From positions 17,696,452 through 17,760,451 of the forward strand of contig JAPTYO010000002.1 of the NCBI GenBank assembly GCA_036873135.1: a stretch of DNA of 64,000 nucleotides, given 5' to 3'. The DNA comes from Clarkia xantiana subsp. parviflora (Eukaryota > Streptophyta > Magnoliopsida > Myrtales > Onagraceae). This document shows, piece by piece, positions 32,831 to 45,153 of this stretch. How positions within the stretch are numbered: the stretch's first letter is position 1; each line of letters opens with the position of its first letter. A program made the position numbers and the translations under genes. The notes beneath the pieces are model-generated. The model searched no databases. It was not told the DNA's origin and saw only the letters and a program-made list of their open reading frames with translations.

Positions 32831-34703
32831 GGACTTAAAACTTGTAAGTCCGAAAATTACAACTTATTGCATCTACATATCTAGGGTTAGTGATGATGCT
32901 CATTATAAGAGTTGGGCTGGGCCTGTACATATGTTGTTAAAAATAAATAATTGGGCTTATGCTGAATAAATATAAATAATAAATAATAATTGTAATAGAC
33001 TTGTGTAGTAACTGATGTTTGTAAATAATAAATAATTGTAATAGACTTGTAAAAAAAAAATTTACCTAGCCTTAACCTAGTGTAAATAGTAATTGTAATA
33101 CACGGTAGACCATCCACAATGGTTTTACATAATTTATAATTCTTAAAAGTGCTACATATACATTTATGTAATACTTATAGTTAAGATTTAGTTAAATTAT
33201 TTTGATTTCCAATGATTTTACATAACTATATTGTTTAAACATATTTTATTATCAAACATTTCATAACCACCAATAAAATTTTAGCATTAATTATGGAATT
33301 GATTAATTTTGATTTAGAAAACATGATGGACCCACACTTATGTAATGCTATATAAAGTCATTGTAGATGCTCATAATTTGATTCGATAAACTAATAGCTG
33401 GATGATTAGATCGATGTACGGTTCTAGTATTATTTAGTTTATAATTATTAGTTTTTACGTGTTAGACTAAATTGTGGAAATATGTACATATTAAAATATA
33501 ATTATGAAATTATAACAATAATTAATAAACTTATAATTATAATTTCTAACCAGTTTTATGAGCTCAGATAATTGATGTTATTTTTCATTTAAATTAAGAG
33601 CTAACCCGGTCGGACTTTAACTATAATAATAATTTTTTTTTTAAAAGTACATCTATTTAGGGGCATTCAGGTCTTTTAGTAATTGTATTAGGATATCATA
33701 ATACAAAGTTCATCCAATCATTGTAATACGTGGTTCAATCAAACATTGTATTAACTAAGTATGTATTACGATATTTTAATCGATGCTTAGGTAATACATG
33801 TAACCAAACATGTCCTTAGTGCCCAAGATTAAAGCTAGTTAAAAACTTTTTTTTCCTGATCCAGTAACTACATTTGTTTCTCAAAAAATCTTTTAACTAC
33901 TTAACCCACTCAAGAGCACGACGGTTATGAACAATATTTTTAAAATTTTCCAACAAAAGTCAGTTGGAATATGACTATATTCAACCCAGTTGCCCAAAAA
34001 AAAATTGATTCTTAAACAAGTACCAACAAGCAGACATTTGTTGGTAAACGGTTGGAAATCAAACGCTTCCAACAGATTTCCAACAGAAAAGTGGAGGTTG
34101 GAAATATCTGTTGGAAATTCTGTTGGAAAAGTGCATTTTTTATGTCTGTTGGAAGCTGTTGGAAATCCGTTGGAAATTTCCAACAGAATCAGTCTGTTGG
34201 AAAGTCATCCGTTGGTGATGCCCTGTTTTCTTGTAGTGATGTATGAATATATAAAACTTCACAACCTTACTTCAAATGTTATCTGATCATGAACAAGAAT
34301 GTATATGCATCACCCTTTAAAGACCCTGCAATTTGATAACCAAAAAAAGTTATAATTATAAGGACAACTAGAACACTCCCCATTTCTTCCCAAATTGATT
34401 TGATAACGATGTTTCTCCAATTTATCCAAAAATTAGTTACTTGCAGCTTAAATAACTAAGAAAAGGAAGAAACTTATTACTTCTAAAGTGATTGATGACA
34501 AAAAATGTGTCATAGGAACAACTATTAGAGGCACAACCTATATATAACCCAACCTACCTTATTTATTACACACACATAACTACTCTACTATCACATTTTT
34601 CTTCTTCAGAATCACTGCTCTATCTTAAGTATTAGAGTAGAATCGCCGAGAGCGCAATCCATGTCGATTCTCTTATACAAGTGATTATAGTTACTGAACG
34701 AAT

Positions 34704-35432
34704 TCAGGACCCAGGGGTCAGTAGGTGCACAATAGCTAAAAAAATCGGTCGGATCAATAATATAATTTCGAGTCGAACTAACAAAATTTCACCTAATAAT
34801 TTGATCAAGTTCAATTATAAAAAGAAACTTTAAATATTAATAATATTTAATACAAATATAAATAACATACAAAAAATTACAGTTGTTAATGATCAATTAA
34901 AGAAATAAACAATCAATACGGTAAAATATATTAAATAATAAAATAATAATATTTATTAATCTAGTTTTTTTTTTCCAAAAGGAATTCAATTATTATCGCA
35001 AGTTCAACAAGAAAAACAACCAAACTCATGGTGGAACATGTTCTTATCTAGCAAAAATAGATAAGACTAGATTGTAATTATGATAATAATAAAAGTAAAA
35101 ATTAGAATGAGATAAATAAATATTAATGATATTTTATTGTAAACCATATACTTACAAAATTGTAAAAAAAAAAAAAATTGTCAATAATAATATAGGAATA
35201 AGTGTGGATGATGTGAATTGAACGGATGAGCCAATTAATTTTCACGTAGTAAACCACTAGACTACTAAACAATACATATTATTTGTTTCCTTTGAATTTT
35301 TTACGGGGTCATATCCAATTTTTATACGGGGTCCCTATCGCTAATTGTTTATTTTTTACTCTAGCTCAGTTAAGTTAAGCGGTGTCCTCCGTAATTATAT
35401 ATGTTGTAATTATATATGTAGATTCGTCCTGG
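34704..35432 (+). repeat. Dispersed repeat, copy 1 (about 730 bp)
   Basis: From CAGGACCCAGGGGTCAGTAG to TGTAGATTCGTCCTG. It aligns with 42262-42996 across its length, for example the AAATAACATACAAAAAATTA block, TCAATACGGTAAAATATATT and AAACCACTAGACTACTAA. It holds a (C/T)AATTTTTATACGG(G/T)GTCC block near the right end. Non-coding. Superfamily not determined: the short CAGGAC/GTCCTG ends are suggestive but no TSD is certain. Confidence 0.6.
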
Positions 35433-35653
35433 TTACTGGAATCCATAATTATAATTATGCATATATATCATATATGCATGTACACTAGAACTCTTTATAG
35501 TTCGAACTTCTTCTGTATTTATATTTTATCAACAAAATGTATTTGCCTTATTCCCACACACACATACATATATATATATATATGATTAGTCTAAGATTTA
35601 TGTGATCTTGATATGTTCATATGTGAAGAATATTAATTAGCGTTTTATAGATG

Positions 35654-35656
<3 letters not shown>

Positions 35657-35737
<81 letters not shown>
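35657..35737. repeat. (TA)n microsatellite
   Basis: About 40 uninterrupted TA units, the longest dinucleotide run in the window. Confidence 0.95.
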
Positions 35738-35739
<2 letters not shown>

Positions 35740-35740
<1 letters not shown>

Positions 35741-37152
35741 TGATTGTGAAAATATAGATTTTTAAATGAAAATCATTTATATATTTATTTATAGTTGTTA
35801 AATAAACGTGTAATCATTTAATTTATATTTAAGTCATAGGAATCCCCAGTATGCGATTGTCACTGACTGGTCTATTCACGGCACACCATATGCATATGCA
35901 TATGCTAGAAAAGAAATATATTAGATTGTATAAAGAACAGTATGCCAATTATTCTTATTAAAAAAAAACAGTGTGCTTCTGAAGGCGACCGGCATGTGCA
36001 ACAACCCTAGCATATGGACAAGGAGAGTCGATAAAACAACATTAACTTCTATTATTGATTATTATTCATTATACTATTGAAAAGCGCGATTATACTATTG
36101 AAAAGTATAGCGCACTTTAGGAATAATATAGATAATATATATTTTGAAAAGAATAACATATTAGTTTATATAGATTGACCATTTTATTTTATAAGAAAAC
36201 GTATGAATATACAAATAAAGCCTTGCTCTGAAACTTGAAAGTGACCGACATGCAACAATATTAGGAAGGTAAAAATATAATAATAATAATTAATAAACAT
36301 ATCATATTAACTTGTATTATATATATATATGATTGATTGGGCTGTATAGTTCATCTTTGTATACAATGAAGAAAAAATATATTATTTTTTCTTATAGAAA
36401 ATACATTTTAAAAGTCTTATCGTCTTGTGACTTCAAGAGTTTCAGAATATTTTTTTCATTTAGCTTTAACTATTTGAAGTGTAACTTATTAGTTAGTCAT
36501 GACTCGATTCACTTAATTAAGAGCTCAATTTGGATCATGCTCGTGCAAAAAATGGTCACCTGGTCTAAGACCATGTCTAACGTCAAGAGTCTATATCATG
36601 GTGAGTCCCCTAGCTCCGCCAATAAAAGCATGGTCGATTTATAGTTTTGATCAACTCTCGCTCGACTCATCCTAGACATGCTCCTAGACCAGGTGACCAA
36701 GTTAGGCAATGGCTCATTCAGGAGGAGTGATGTTTCTTGGGGATCTTGGTTGTAACATGTTCCACGTGTTTGCACATACATGAAGGGATAGACCGAGTGG
36801 AGACCCAGTAATCCCATCCCACTATAATGCTTAAGTTAGTATACACTAGAGAGAGAGAAAAAAAAAAAAAAATAGTATGCTAATTTGGATGGATTTGAGG
36901 TCCGCTCGGGTACCACTTCCTGAAATTATATTTTACGCATCATGTTATATATATATATCCCTAAATACATGTATAATGTATCCCTTCAAGGGTGTATATT
37001 CATCAACAACCCATCTAACTAGGAGAATGGATCATATAGCTAAATAAAGTCACATTTAATGGGATGTTTTCTTTAAATAATAATTAAAATAAACTCCTTA
37101 AAAAGTACGTACTGATAGTTGTTTTCCCTTTTCCTTAAGTAATGATATATTT
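35740..37152. other. Intergenic, with one inverted repeat
   Basis: AT-rich and without a credible gene. An imperfect hairpin lies at 36554-36705: GGTCACCTGGTCTA...CATGTCTA against TAGACATG...TAGACCAGGTGACC, with arms of about 27 bases around a loop of about 90 bases. It may be a tiny MITE or an RNA hairpin. Confidence 0.4.
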
Positions 37153-37161
37153 ATAAGATAG

Positions 37162-37690
37162 GGTTAATAACTAAAAAACTGAAGGTTTACCCTATGTTAA
37201 AATTAGGTGTCTGAAGTTTGAAATGTTAAAATAGACTGTCCCAAGTTTCATTTTTGTTGAAATTTGGTGTCTCGGTGTGATTACTTTAGAGAAGTCAATT
37301 CCGACGAAACCGTCTGTCAAATTCGAGCTCTCATACACACTCCATTCTCGTCATCTTGCCGGGACCGTCACCTAAAAAGTTGGTCACATCCGGGCAAGTA
37401 AATCTCGCTCTATTGTCCTTGGAAAATGGCTCCACACCACACTTCTAGAAACTTTTTTTTTTAATGTTCAATTTTTAAGTGAAATTTGACGATTTTGTAA
37501 AAAGTAAAGAGTGATGGATTATGAGTGTGTTGGTGGGTTGATGAAAATGATTGAATGGAGATGAAAAGACGCACAAAGACACCAAATTTCAACAAAAATG
37601 AAACTTGGGACAGTTCATTTTAACATTTCAAACTTCAGACACCTAATTTTAACATAGGATAAACTTTGGAAATTTTCTTAGTTATTAACC
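37162..37690. mobile_element. MULE-type foldback (529 bp, 9-bp TSD)
   Basis: Left end GGTTAATAACTAAAAAACTG, right end CTTAGTTATTAACC. The flanks ATAAGATAG at 37153-37161 and 37691-37699 are an exact 9-bp TSD. The arms pair for about 120 bases (AATTAGGTGTCTGAAGTTTG against CAAACTTCAGACACCTAATT; CTGTCCCAAGTTTCATTTTT against its complement). The left arm phrases resemble the foldback half at 684, which suggests the same family. Confidence 0.85.
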
Positions 37691-37699
37691 ATAAGATAG

Positions 37700-38279
37700 C
37701 AGACTTTATGTACAGTGCTCTTTTTGTGTAGGTAGAAAGAATAGAAGGATTCATATGTTGGCTCTATTTACCTCCCCCCTGATACATCATCTTTTAATGT
37801 ATCAATCAATCATATCGTAGCACATAGTTTGTCCATTTATTTAATGCTCTAGTTGGCCGCACCGTGCATTAAAAAAACTAATCAATTCAGCTTTGATAAT
37901 CAATAAATTAAGTACTGAGCCACATATAATGTCTCAGGTCTTAGGGAGTGGTTGAATGTCAAATATAATCCAAAATTATATATATTCTCAACATACCTAC
38001 CTATATAGTAGGTTAAATTCCGCAATGGCCAAGTCAAATCCAGCAGACTATTACAGAGCAACCATTTTTACAAGTGAGATTCTATCATAAAACCAATTGA
38101 TGATTGGAGAAAGTAATTTACTTGCTTATATGGTGTTCAAATACTAACATATCACCGGCGTGAGATTCACGGTGGAGATACTTCAACATATTATATATTT
38201 TAAAAGTAAAAAAATACACTGAAGTAAAATATATGTAATTCTAAGATTACAAAAAATGTGTGTAATTTGATGTTGACTT

Positions 38280-38320
<41 letters not shown>

Positions 38321-39508
38321 TAATAATAATATGTACAATGTACATGCCGAATACATAACCCTGACTTGGTCGATTTTAGTCAAAATATTTATTAAAAGAA
38401 AAAGTTACATTTTTACCCTTTAGGAATGCAGCAATTTTTACAATCCTTCATTTTTTTTTTCCAAGCAACAAATAATCAGCATTGTAAACGGCGGTTTATT
38501 ACTAACTAATCTAATCACATGATAATAGATAGATAGATAATCACGACACAACTGACAACCCCCATTAATTAATTAATAAGCAGAACAATCGATATGTATC
38601 TGACTTTGTGTCGGAGCCATGTTCCTTGTTTTAGTTTTAGGATAAATCTTTATGTATGAAATTTTTAGCGAAATATTCATAGAAAGTTGTCAAGTAACGC
38701 ATGTTAAATAATAATTGTTTATAAAGTAGAAAAAGAATGTTATTATGCATTGCTACGTGAACAAAACGTGCTTTCTATGAATTTTCACATTCTTTTTTAC
38801 ATTTCTAGCATCACCCTTAATTTTATTAATTAGCAACCGCACACATATAAATATAATAATAATTAGTGGTAAGACTAATTGGTTTTCAGAAACCCTTTCC
38901 GGACCCGGTAACATAAAATTATGGTGGTTAAGACTTAAAAGTATTATAATAATTTTATATAATGTGTATTTTTTTTAAAAATTGTTAAATAATATATTTT
39001 ACTTAAAATTAAGATATACACGCTTAATATTTGCTTCGAATAGATATATTCCTGGTAATCACGACACAACCCCACAACTTGAAGCTGTTGTATATATAAG
39101 AATAGATCTGAAGTAGCCGTCCCCGTTTTTTTAGCCCTCGAATTGAACCGAGCCGACCCAATCCTGGGATATATAAACAAACAACTCTTAGAGTTCTTGC
39201 ATATTGTTTTCTTTTTTGCATTTTATACCACTTGATCATGATTAACCTACTAACTATAATTAAAATAAACGGACAAAACTATATATATGATATATTAAAT
39301 TGTCGGGGGGTAAATAATGCAATGCAGCAGCCTCTGTGCTGGATTAATCGAACCTTTGGATTGCAATCTACTTTGGGAAATATTATTTGGTCGGGAACTT
39401 GGAATCGTGCTAGGATTATAGGCATGTGGTGGTTATACAGATCCCAAATCTCATCATCGTATCATCGTATTTGGATTTGGAGATCGCATAGGATCTGTCA
39501 TAAACTTA
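37700..39508. other. Intergenic, no gene seen
   Basis: AT-rich. Contains an (AAT)n run at about 38285-38330 and a higher-GC patch at 39300-39500 with no frame that I recognise. Confidence 0.35.
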
Positions 39509-39517
39509 TTAACCAAT

Positions 39518-40126
39518 TGGTTAAACGTACTTTTCATACCACATGTTTGACCGAATGTGGCTTTTAGTACTGAATGTTTACTTTTATATACTTTTGGTAC
39601 CAAACGTTTGAAAAAATCTGGATTTTGGTACATCCGTTAGTTGGCCGTTAGTTTGGGTCGTTAAATGACATGTCCAAAGTCACGTGATCGACTCTAAACT
39701 TTTAATTTTGTTCAATTTAGTCCCTCAAATATATTCATAACTTTTATTTTGTTTAATTTAGTCCTAAAACTTCAAAATCGAACCCAATTGGGACCTATCC
39801 CCAATTGGGTAAATTTGACCCAAATGGTGCTATGTCAATTGAATTCGATTGATTTAATTGAGTCCGATTTTGAAGTGTTATGACTAAGTTAAACAAAATA
39901 AAAGTTAGGAATATATTTGTGGGACTAAATTGAACAAAATTAAAAGTTTAGAGTCGATCACGTGACTTGCACATGTCATTTAACGGCCAAAACTAACGGC
40001 CAACTAACAGATGTACCAAAAGCCACATTTTTTCAAACGTTTGGTACCAAAAGTATACAAAACTAAACATCTAGTACTAAAAGTCACATTCGGACAAAAA
40101 AGTGGTATGAAAAGTACATTTAACCC
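39518..40126. mobile_element. MULE-type foldback, family A copy 2 (609 bp, 9-bp TSD)
   Basis: Near-identical by eye to 2861-3468, starting TGGTTAAACGTACTTTTCAT (first base and one internal base changed) and ending AAAAGTACATTTAACCC. TTAACCAAT stands at 39509-39517 and 40127-40135, an exact 9-bp TSD. It lies about 400 bp past the 3' end of the pectin methylesterase coding region. Confidence 0.85.
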
Positions 40127-40534
40127 TTAACCAATTAACTGAGTCCCCAGCCCATTAATACTTAATTACTGCATGCACATTTCGAAACTCAAATTATAAT
40201 ATAATAACAATAATAAATAAAGAAAACTCCTAAAAATCTCAACTTCATTAATTATTAGATTTTATAACGCATATGGTGCCATTCATATGTTTTTAATTCA
40301 TAATAATTTAAAACCCATCAACAACGTAACCACCACCCTTATATTAAACGGTATTTCAACTGCACATCATTATACACATTATAGCACCCCGCGACCCCAT
40401 ACTTTTTTTTTTCTCTAATTAACACATTAAGCATCATATACACATAATAACCCTAACTAAACCAAAAAAAAAAATCCCCCAATTTTTTTTTTCTTTTCAT
40501 ATCATTTTCTGCCATAAATGAAATGCAACACCCT

Positions 40535-43500
40535 TTAGTAATATAGACCTTCCTTAACAGGAGCCCCAGCCTCTTTAATCCAACCAACCTCCAAGAATGT
40601 CCCAATGGTGAACTTGGTCGCGTCTGCCCTCTTAAAGTTCTTTTGATATCCCGCCCAATTAACCCGCGACGAGACACTCGCACCCGCACCCTTATTACTG
40701 TACTCCGCGTAGTAGAGCGTCTTTAGGGCAAACTCCCCTTCCCATGGCATCCACCCTTCGGGTTGGATCAAGTCATCGATATTCGACTCCATGATAACCG
40801 TCCTCGAATACTCCTTCCACGGCCTCCCGAGATAGGTCTTAATCTTGGTCTTGACCGGGACAAGTGTGGGATCCGCCTCGATACGACAGTTCTGGATAAC
40901 AAGACCCGTGGTCTCGCGCTTGTCTGACCTACCTTGTGCCGTCACGATGTTTTGTTGGTCGTCCATTGGTTTCCGTACGATGATCTCGCAGTTCTGTATC
41001 ACCGCGGTCGCGTCACCGAAGATGAAATCGACTGTACCTGTTATTACGCAGCTTCGGTAGTACTGTCGGTGGGTCTGAACATAGAGTGTGTCTTGATAGC
41101 CCTCGAACCGGCAGTTCACGAAGATGGCCTTGTCGGCTTGAACTCGGGCCGCCACCGCTTGGTGCTTCTCGGGACCTGCGGTGTTTCGAAACCCCATTGC
41201 CTTTGCCATGAAGCCTTCTCCTAGGGCAGCTGCGAAAATCGAAATGCAATGATCTTATTAGAGACTAAAAAAGTTACATTTTATGGAAATTAAAAAAAAC
41301 AACAACAACTTTTAATGTTAAGTTGCTTATTAGCATATGCATGGATTAATTACGTACCAAAAGATGCAGTCTGAAAAGTCCTGACTCCATCAACAAAGTT
41401 CTTATTCCCCGTAATGACCGACTTCTGGGATCCATCACCATACATTGTCACATTAGTCATCTTCTTGGTTATAATAACGGTCTCATCATAAACTCCGGTT
41501 TTGACATATATCACGTACCTGCAATTTTATCAAGTTCAAATCATGCATTCAACACCTAAAACAAAGATCATCATAACCCTAATAATACAATGCAATTATT
41601 TCATTCATGGTATTTTGAGGCCTACCTTCCGTTATATTTCTTCGGTATCGCGGCTAACGCCTCGTTGATCGTTTTATATTTTCCACTTCCATCTTGAGCC
41701 ACGATAACGTTTGGCTCGGGCATATCCTTATTGCCTTTCAACATCCTCCTATCGACCCAACGTGGAACCCCGTCCTTGTCGAGATCGGCAGACGCTAGAA
41801 GGTTGCGTTTGGCACCCGAGTCCGAGAGCAGTGCAGACGCTTCTGAGACTATCGCGAGGGAGTTGCTCGTGAGCTCTTTGGCGACCTTCAAAGCTTTTTC
41901 CACCTGGGTTTTGATTTTACCATCAGGGAACCCGTCGATGCAGGTCTCCTGGTACGACACGACAGCGCTCAGCCAGTTGTTCAGGTCGGGCGTTTTGGAC
42001 TCGATCTTCGCAAGGTTGTCCCCACTAGCCTGATTCATCGATTTACTAAGCTCGTCTATCGCGTCGTGCATTAGCTCCTTGCAGTCCTCATACGCACCCG
42101 TCTCTTCCTTGGTCTTAAATTCGAAGGACGCAGTCTCGTCGATCGCCTTTCGAAGCTCTTCCAGGGTGGCCTTGATTGACAACTTGAGGAGATCCTAGTT
42201 TAAATCAAAATACATAAAATTAAAATTTTAAGTAATAATCTAGGTCCCTCCGGTGACTAATCCAGGACCCAGGGTCAGTGGGTGCACAATAATTTTTCTA
42301 TAGCTAAAATGTAGGATATATAATATGATTTCAGGTCGAACTGACAAAATTTCCCCTAAAAATTGTTAAAGTTCAATTATATATTTTTTTCAAAAAAATA
42401 TTAATAATATTTCAATACAAATATAAATAACATACAAAAAATTACAGTTGTTAATGATCAATCAAATAAATAAATAATCAATACGGTAAAATATATTAAA
42501 TAATAAAATAATAATATTTATTAATCTAGTTCAATACTAATAACATAAAATAGACAAGACTAGATTATATATATATAATAATATAGGTAAAACTTAGAAT
42601 GAGATAAATTATGAATGATGTTCTTATTGAAAACAATACTTACAAAACTGTAAAATAATTTGTCAATAATAATATAGGTAAAAATGTGAATGATGAGAAT
42701 TGAACCATGTAAACAATACTTACGAAATTGTAAAAAGATTTGTCAATAATAATATATAATAAAAATTGTGGACGATGAGAACTAAACCATGGATGAGTCA
42801 ATTAATATTCACACCCTAAACCACTAGACCACTAAGCAATTCATGTTAACTGTTTCCTTTAAATTTTTTACATGGGGTCCTTTCCAATTTTTATACGGTG
42901 TCCTTATCGGTAATTACTTATTTTTTGCTCTAGCTTGGTCGAGTTAAGCGGTGTCCTGTGACCCCCCGTAACTAGACATGTAGATTCGTCCCTGGGTTAC
43001 TCAAACATGCGAGTCAAAATGATTTGATATATTAAGAGCATTTTCTCAAATTGTTGAAGTATAAAAATCAAACTATGCATTCACTTATCATCTTACGGTT
43101 TTAGAACAGTTGGTCGAGTAGTTAGTCCGATCTTTCACATTGTATCAAATCATGCATGTTTAAATCTTTGCAGTGCCGAATTTAAACCCTTGTTTGACTA
43201 TTTATTTAAAGTTTCATGTGTTGAAATTACCTATCACTTATCTCGTAACGAGTTCTCTCTATAGAGAATACCTTAGGTTGCGCGTTTTCAGGATCCTCCT
43301 TGACAGCCTTCTGGAGGGAGTTTTTGCACGTGCTCTCGAAATCCGTGGATGCGCATATCGTCTTGATAGCCTTATCGGAGGTCATCAATCGACTACTTAT
43401 GTCAGGCGTGGTCCCGCCCTGAGACGCAGTCGTTGGGCTTTTGTCAGGACTTTTGTTAGAGGAACCGCCACTAGAGGTATTATCAGAGCCACGCATCACA

Positions 43501-43634
43501 ACCACAATGCACATTGCGACAATTGCAGCCAGTATCAGGCTCGTTAAAGCTGCTGCTGCAATTCTCCTCTTTAACCTTTTACTTTTTTCGGCTTTCCGGC
43601 GCTCCGATAGGTAATCGAAATCCTGAAACGCCAT
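40535..43634 (-). CDS. PME: Pectin methylesterase with N-terminal PMEI domain (595 aa, 4 exons)
   Basis: Removes methyl esters from homogalacturonan in the cell wall. Exons: 43634-43272, 42194-41626, 41518-41358, 41229-40535. All introns are GT-AG, and the joined length of 1,788 nt is exactly 596 codons with an open frame. Residues 1-27 are basic, and about 28-51 form a membrane anchor (AAALTSLILAAIVAMCIVVV). The inhibitor-like PRO domain (about 85-235) has the four expected cysteines (ICAST, STCKN, YEDCKE, YQETCID). Basic RRML marks the processing site before the mature enzyme. Catalytic motifs are all present: GVYDE, QAVAARV, QDTLY, DFIFG and YLGRPWKEYSR. This is a type I PME of normal length with no defect. 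Intron 1 (1,077 nt) carries a dispersed repeat. Confidence 0.95.
42262..42996 (+). repeat. Dispersed repeat, copy 2, inside PME intron 1
   Basis: Aligns with 34704-35432, beginning CCAGGACCCAGGGTCAGTGG and ending GTAGATTCGTCCCTGGG. It makes up about two thirds of PME intron 1 and lies opposite to the direction of transcription. It contains a locally duplicated TTGTCAATAATAATATA phrase (two copies about 80 bp apart). The exon-intron borders are untouched. Confidence 0.6.
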
Positions 43635-43639
43635 TTTTT

Positions 43640-44980
43640 TTTTTTGTTTTTTTTAAAAAAATTGGGGTTAAATTAGAAGTTCGCTCCCCTGCCCTAGATC
43701 CGGGGCTAAGGCAGAGAGGATCGGCGAACAAAAAATTAATTAACTGTTTGCTTTTCGGCTTGATTGTCCAGGATGTTCTTATTTTTTGTTATGGTTATTG
43801 GATTGGTGTCAATTGGATCACTACAGGTCTTGGACAAGAGAGATTTCAGCAGTTCAGTTTTTTAGAAGTTAGTTAGCATATGCCCTTTCATTTGGCGATG
43901 GTCATTACACGCCAATTTTAACCGAAAATCCTCTGGTTCAGATCTTTCAACGCGTTGAAGTTACGATTTTACCCTTCACTACACTACACTACACTATACT
44001 ACACATTGTACAAACACAACACAAATGAGCTTTTTTGACTTTGACGGTGTCTAAATCTATAAAGAAAACCGAACACAACAATATAGACATGTTAAGAAAT
44101 CGGCGTGTCCCAACAAAAATATCATGTGGCCCAACAATGTGTTGCCTTCTTTTTATGGGTTGGGTTGTGGACTGGAAGGAACAATAATAACTTTTGATAT
44201 ACAGTTTAAAGAGGTGGGTCTATATAGATTTTTTGAGTTTTAAGTCCTATCTTTTCCCTCTCATTTTTCCGCGGGTATCATTAGTTATATTAGGAAGACA
44301 ATATATGGATGTAGCATACTTATTTTATGCCTAAAATAATTTTAGTTTCATATGACCAATCCGTATAAAAACTGCTAGCCATAAATATTTTTCTATTCTC
44401 GAATTTTAATGCGATTTGAACTCAAAAGTTTTAATTAAAAAATGAATTGCTGAATTATTAGAAAAATCATCTCTCTTTTCCACTTATCCCTCTATATTTT
44501 GCTTTTTAAAAAAGAAAAAAGAAATTGGTATAATTTCCCAACTTCTCAAAGAATAGTAAAAAAAATTCCACTGAGTTTTTAAGTTATCAATTTCTTTTTC
44601 TTGGCAAAATAAACCTTATCGATTATTTCTTAAGAATAATAAGAAAGAAAAATTAGTTTAATTTTTGTATTACGTACAATTTTAAAAATGGATTTATGGG
44701 TTTTAATGAAAAGGAGATATGCCATCTTAGTAAGGGAAAAAGAATTGAATAAAATGTATGTGTTTCACTTTGTTTTTTAATAACGGTGTGTTTGATTTGA
44801 TGTAATTCAATATGAATTGGTAATACAGAATACATGTTCTTTTATTTAGTAATAAATTCGAATTTGTATTAGTTATTCTACTGGACCATCTCATTACGTA
44901 ATTATAACTTTACTTATATATTACATAAATAAACATCTCAATATTCAAATTTATCCTCACTTATAAATTATCCTCATAAA
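43640..44980. other. PME upstream region
   Basis: Minus-strand promoter of the PME gene, then AT-rich intergenic DNA. It contains a short CACTA tandem (ACACTACACTACACTA at about 43980; simple repeat, not a transposon end). No confident TATA box was found. Confidence 0.35.
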
Positions 44981-45144
44981 ATGGCGGGAAACTCTTATTC
45001 GAAACGACAAAAACGCAACGCGTCTCTTCTTATAAAGTTTAACAACGACAACATCTCTCCATCACCTCTTCCCAATATTTGCACCTGTTGGTGCTCTCAG
45101 CGGAAGCATCTCTTCATCACACCTCTTCCCAATCTTTGCACCTT
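44981..45144 (+). pseudogene. Host ORF or exon interrupted by the nested insertions
   Basis: An ATG at 44981 opens a frame beginning MAGNSYSKRQKRN. It contains a direct repeat of about 56 bp (45051 and 45107, CATCTC...CTCTTCCCAAT...TTGCACC), and the second unit is cut at 45144 by the outermost MULE. The continuation is found 14 kb away at 59205. Across the junction the second repeat unit is restored and the frame stays open for 72 codons, to a stop at 59257. I do not recognise the product; it may be an exon or chance. The repeat makes the reconstruction of the empty site solid even if the coding status is not. Confidence 0.4.
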
Positions 45145-45153
45145 GGGAAAAGT

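Larger units (their letters stand above)
29490..34238. mobile_element. Complete non-autonomous CACTA (En/Spm) transposon (4,749 bp)
   Basis: It starts CACTACAAGAAAACAGGGCA and ends with TGCCCTGTTTTCTTGTAGTG, the conserved CACTA terminus. The flanks are ATG at 29487-29489 and ATG at 34239-34241, the 3-bp TSD typical of the superfamily. Subterminal regions carry many copies of CTGTTGGAAAT / ATTTCCAACAG in both orientations (29515-29720 and 34030-34215), the expected binding sites for a TNPA-like protein. Next to the left end lies an array of TCGCCGAAGAGTCTTTGGCGAC units. No transposase (TNPD-like) frame is present, so mobilisation would need a relative elsewhere. The interior contains duplicated and GC-rich stretches that may be captured host sequence. 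Confidence 0.9.

Noticed and set aside
40845..41224. Plus-strand frames opposite PME exon 4
   Set aside because: Antisense of a conserved enzyme exon; no family match.
43980..44005. Short run of CACTA words
   Set aside because: ACACT simple repeat with no terminal inverted repeat or 3-bp TSD; not a CACTA transposon end.
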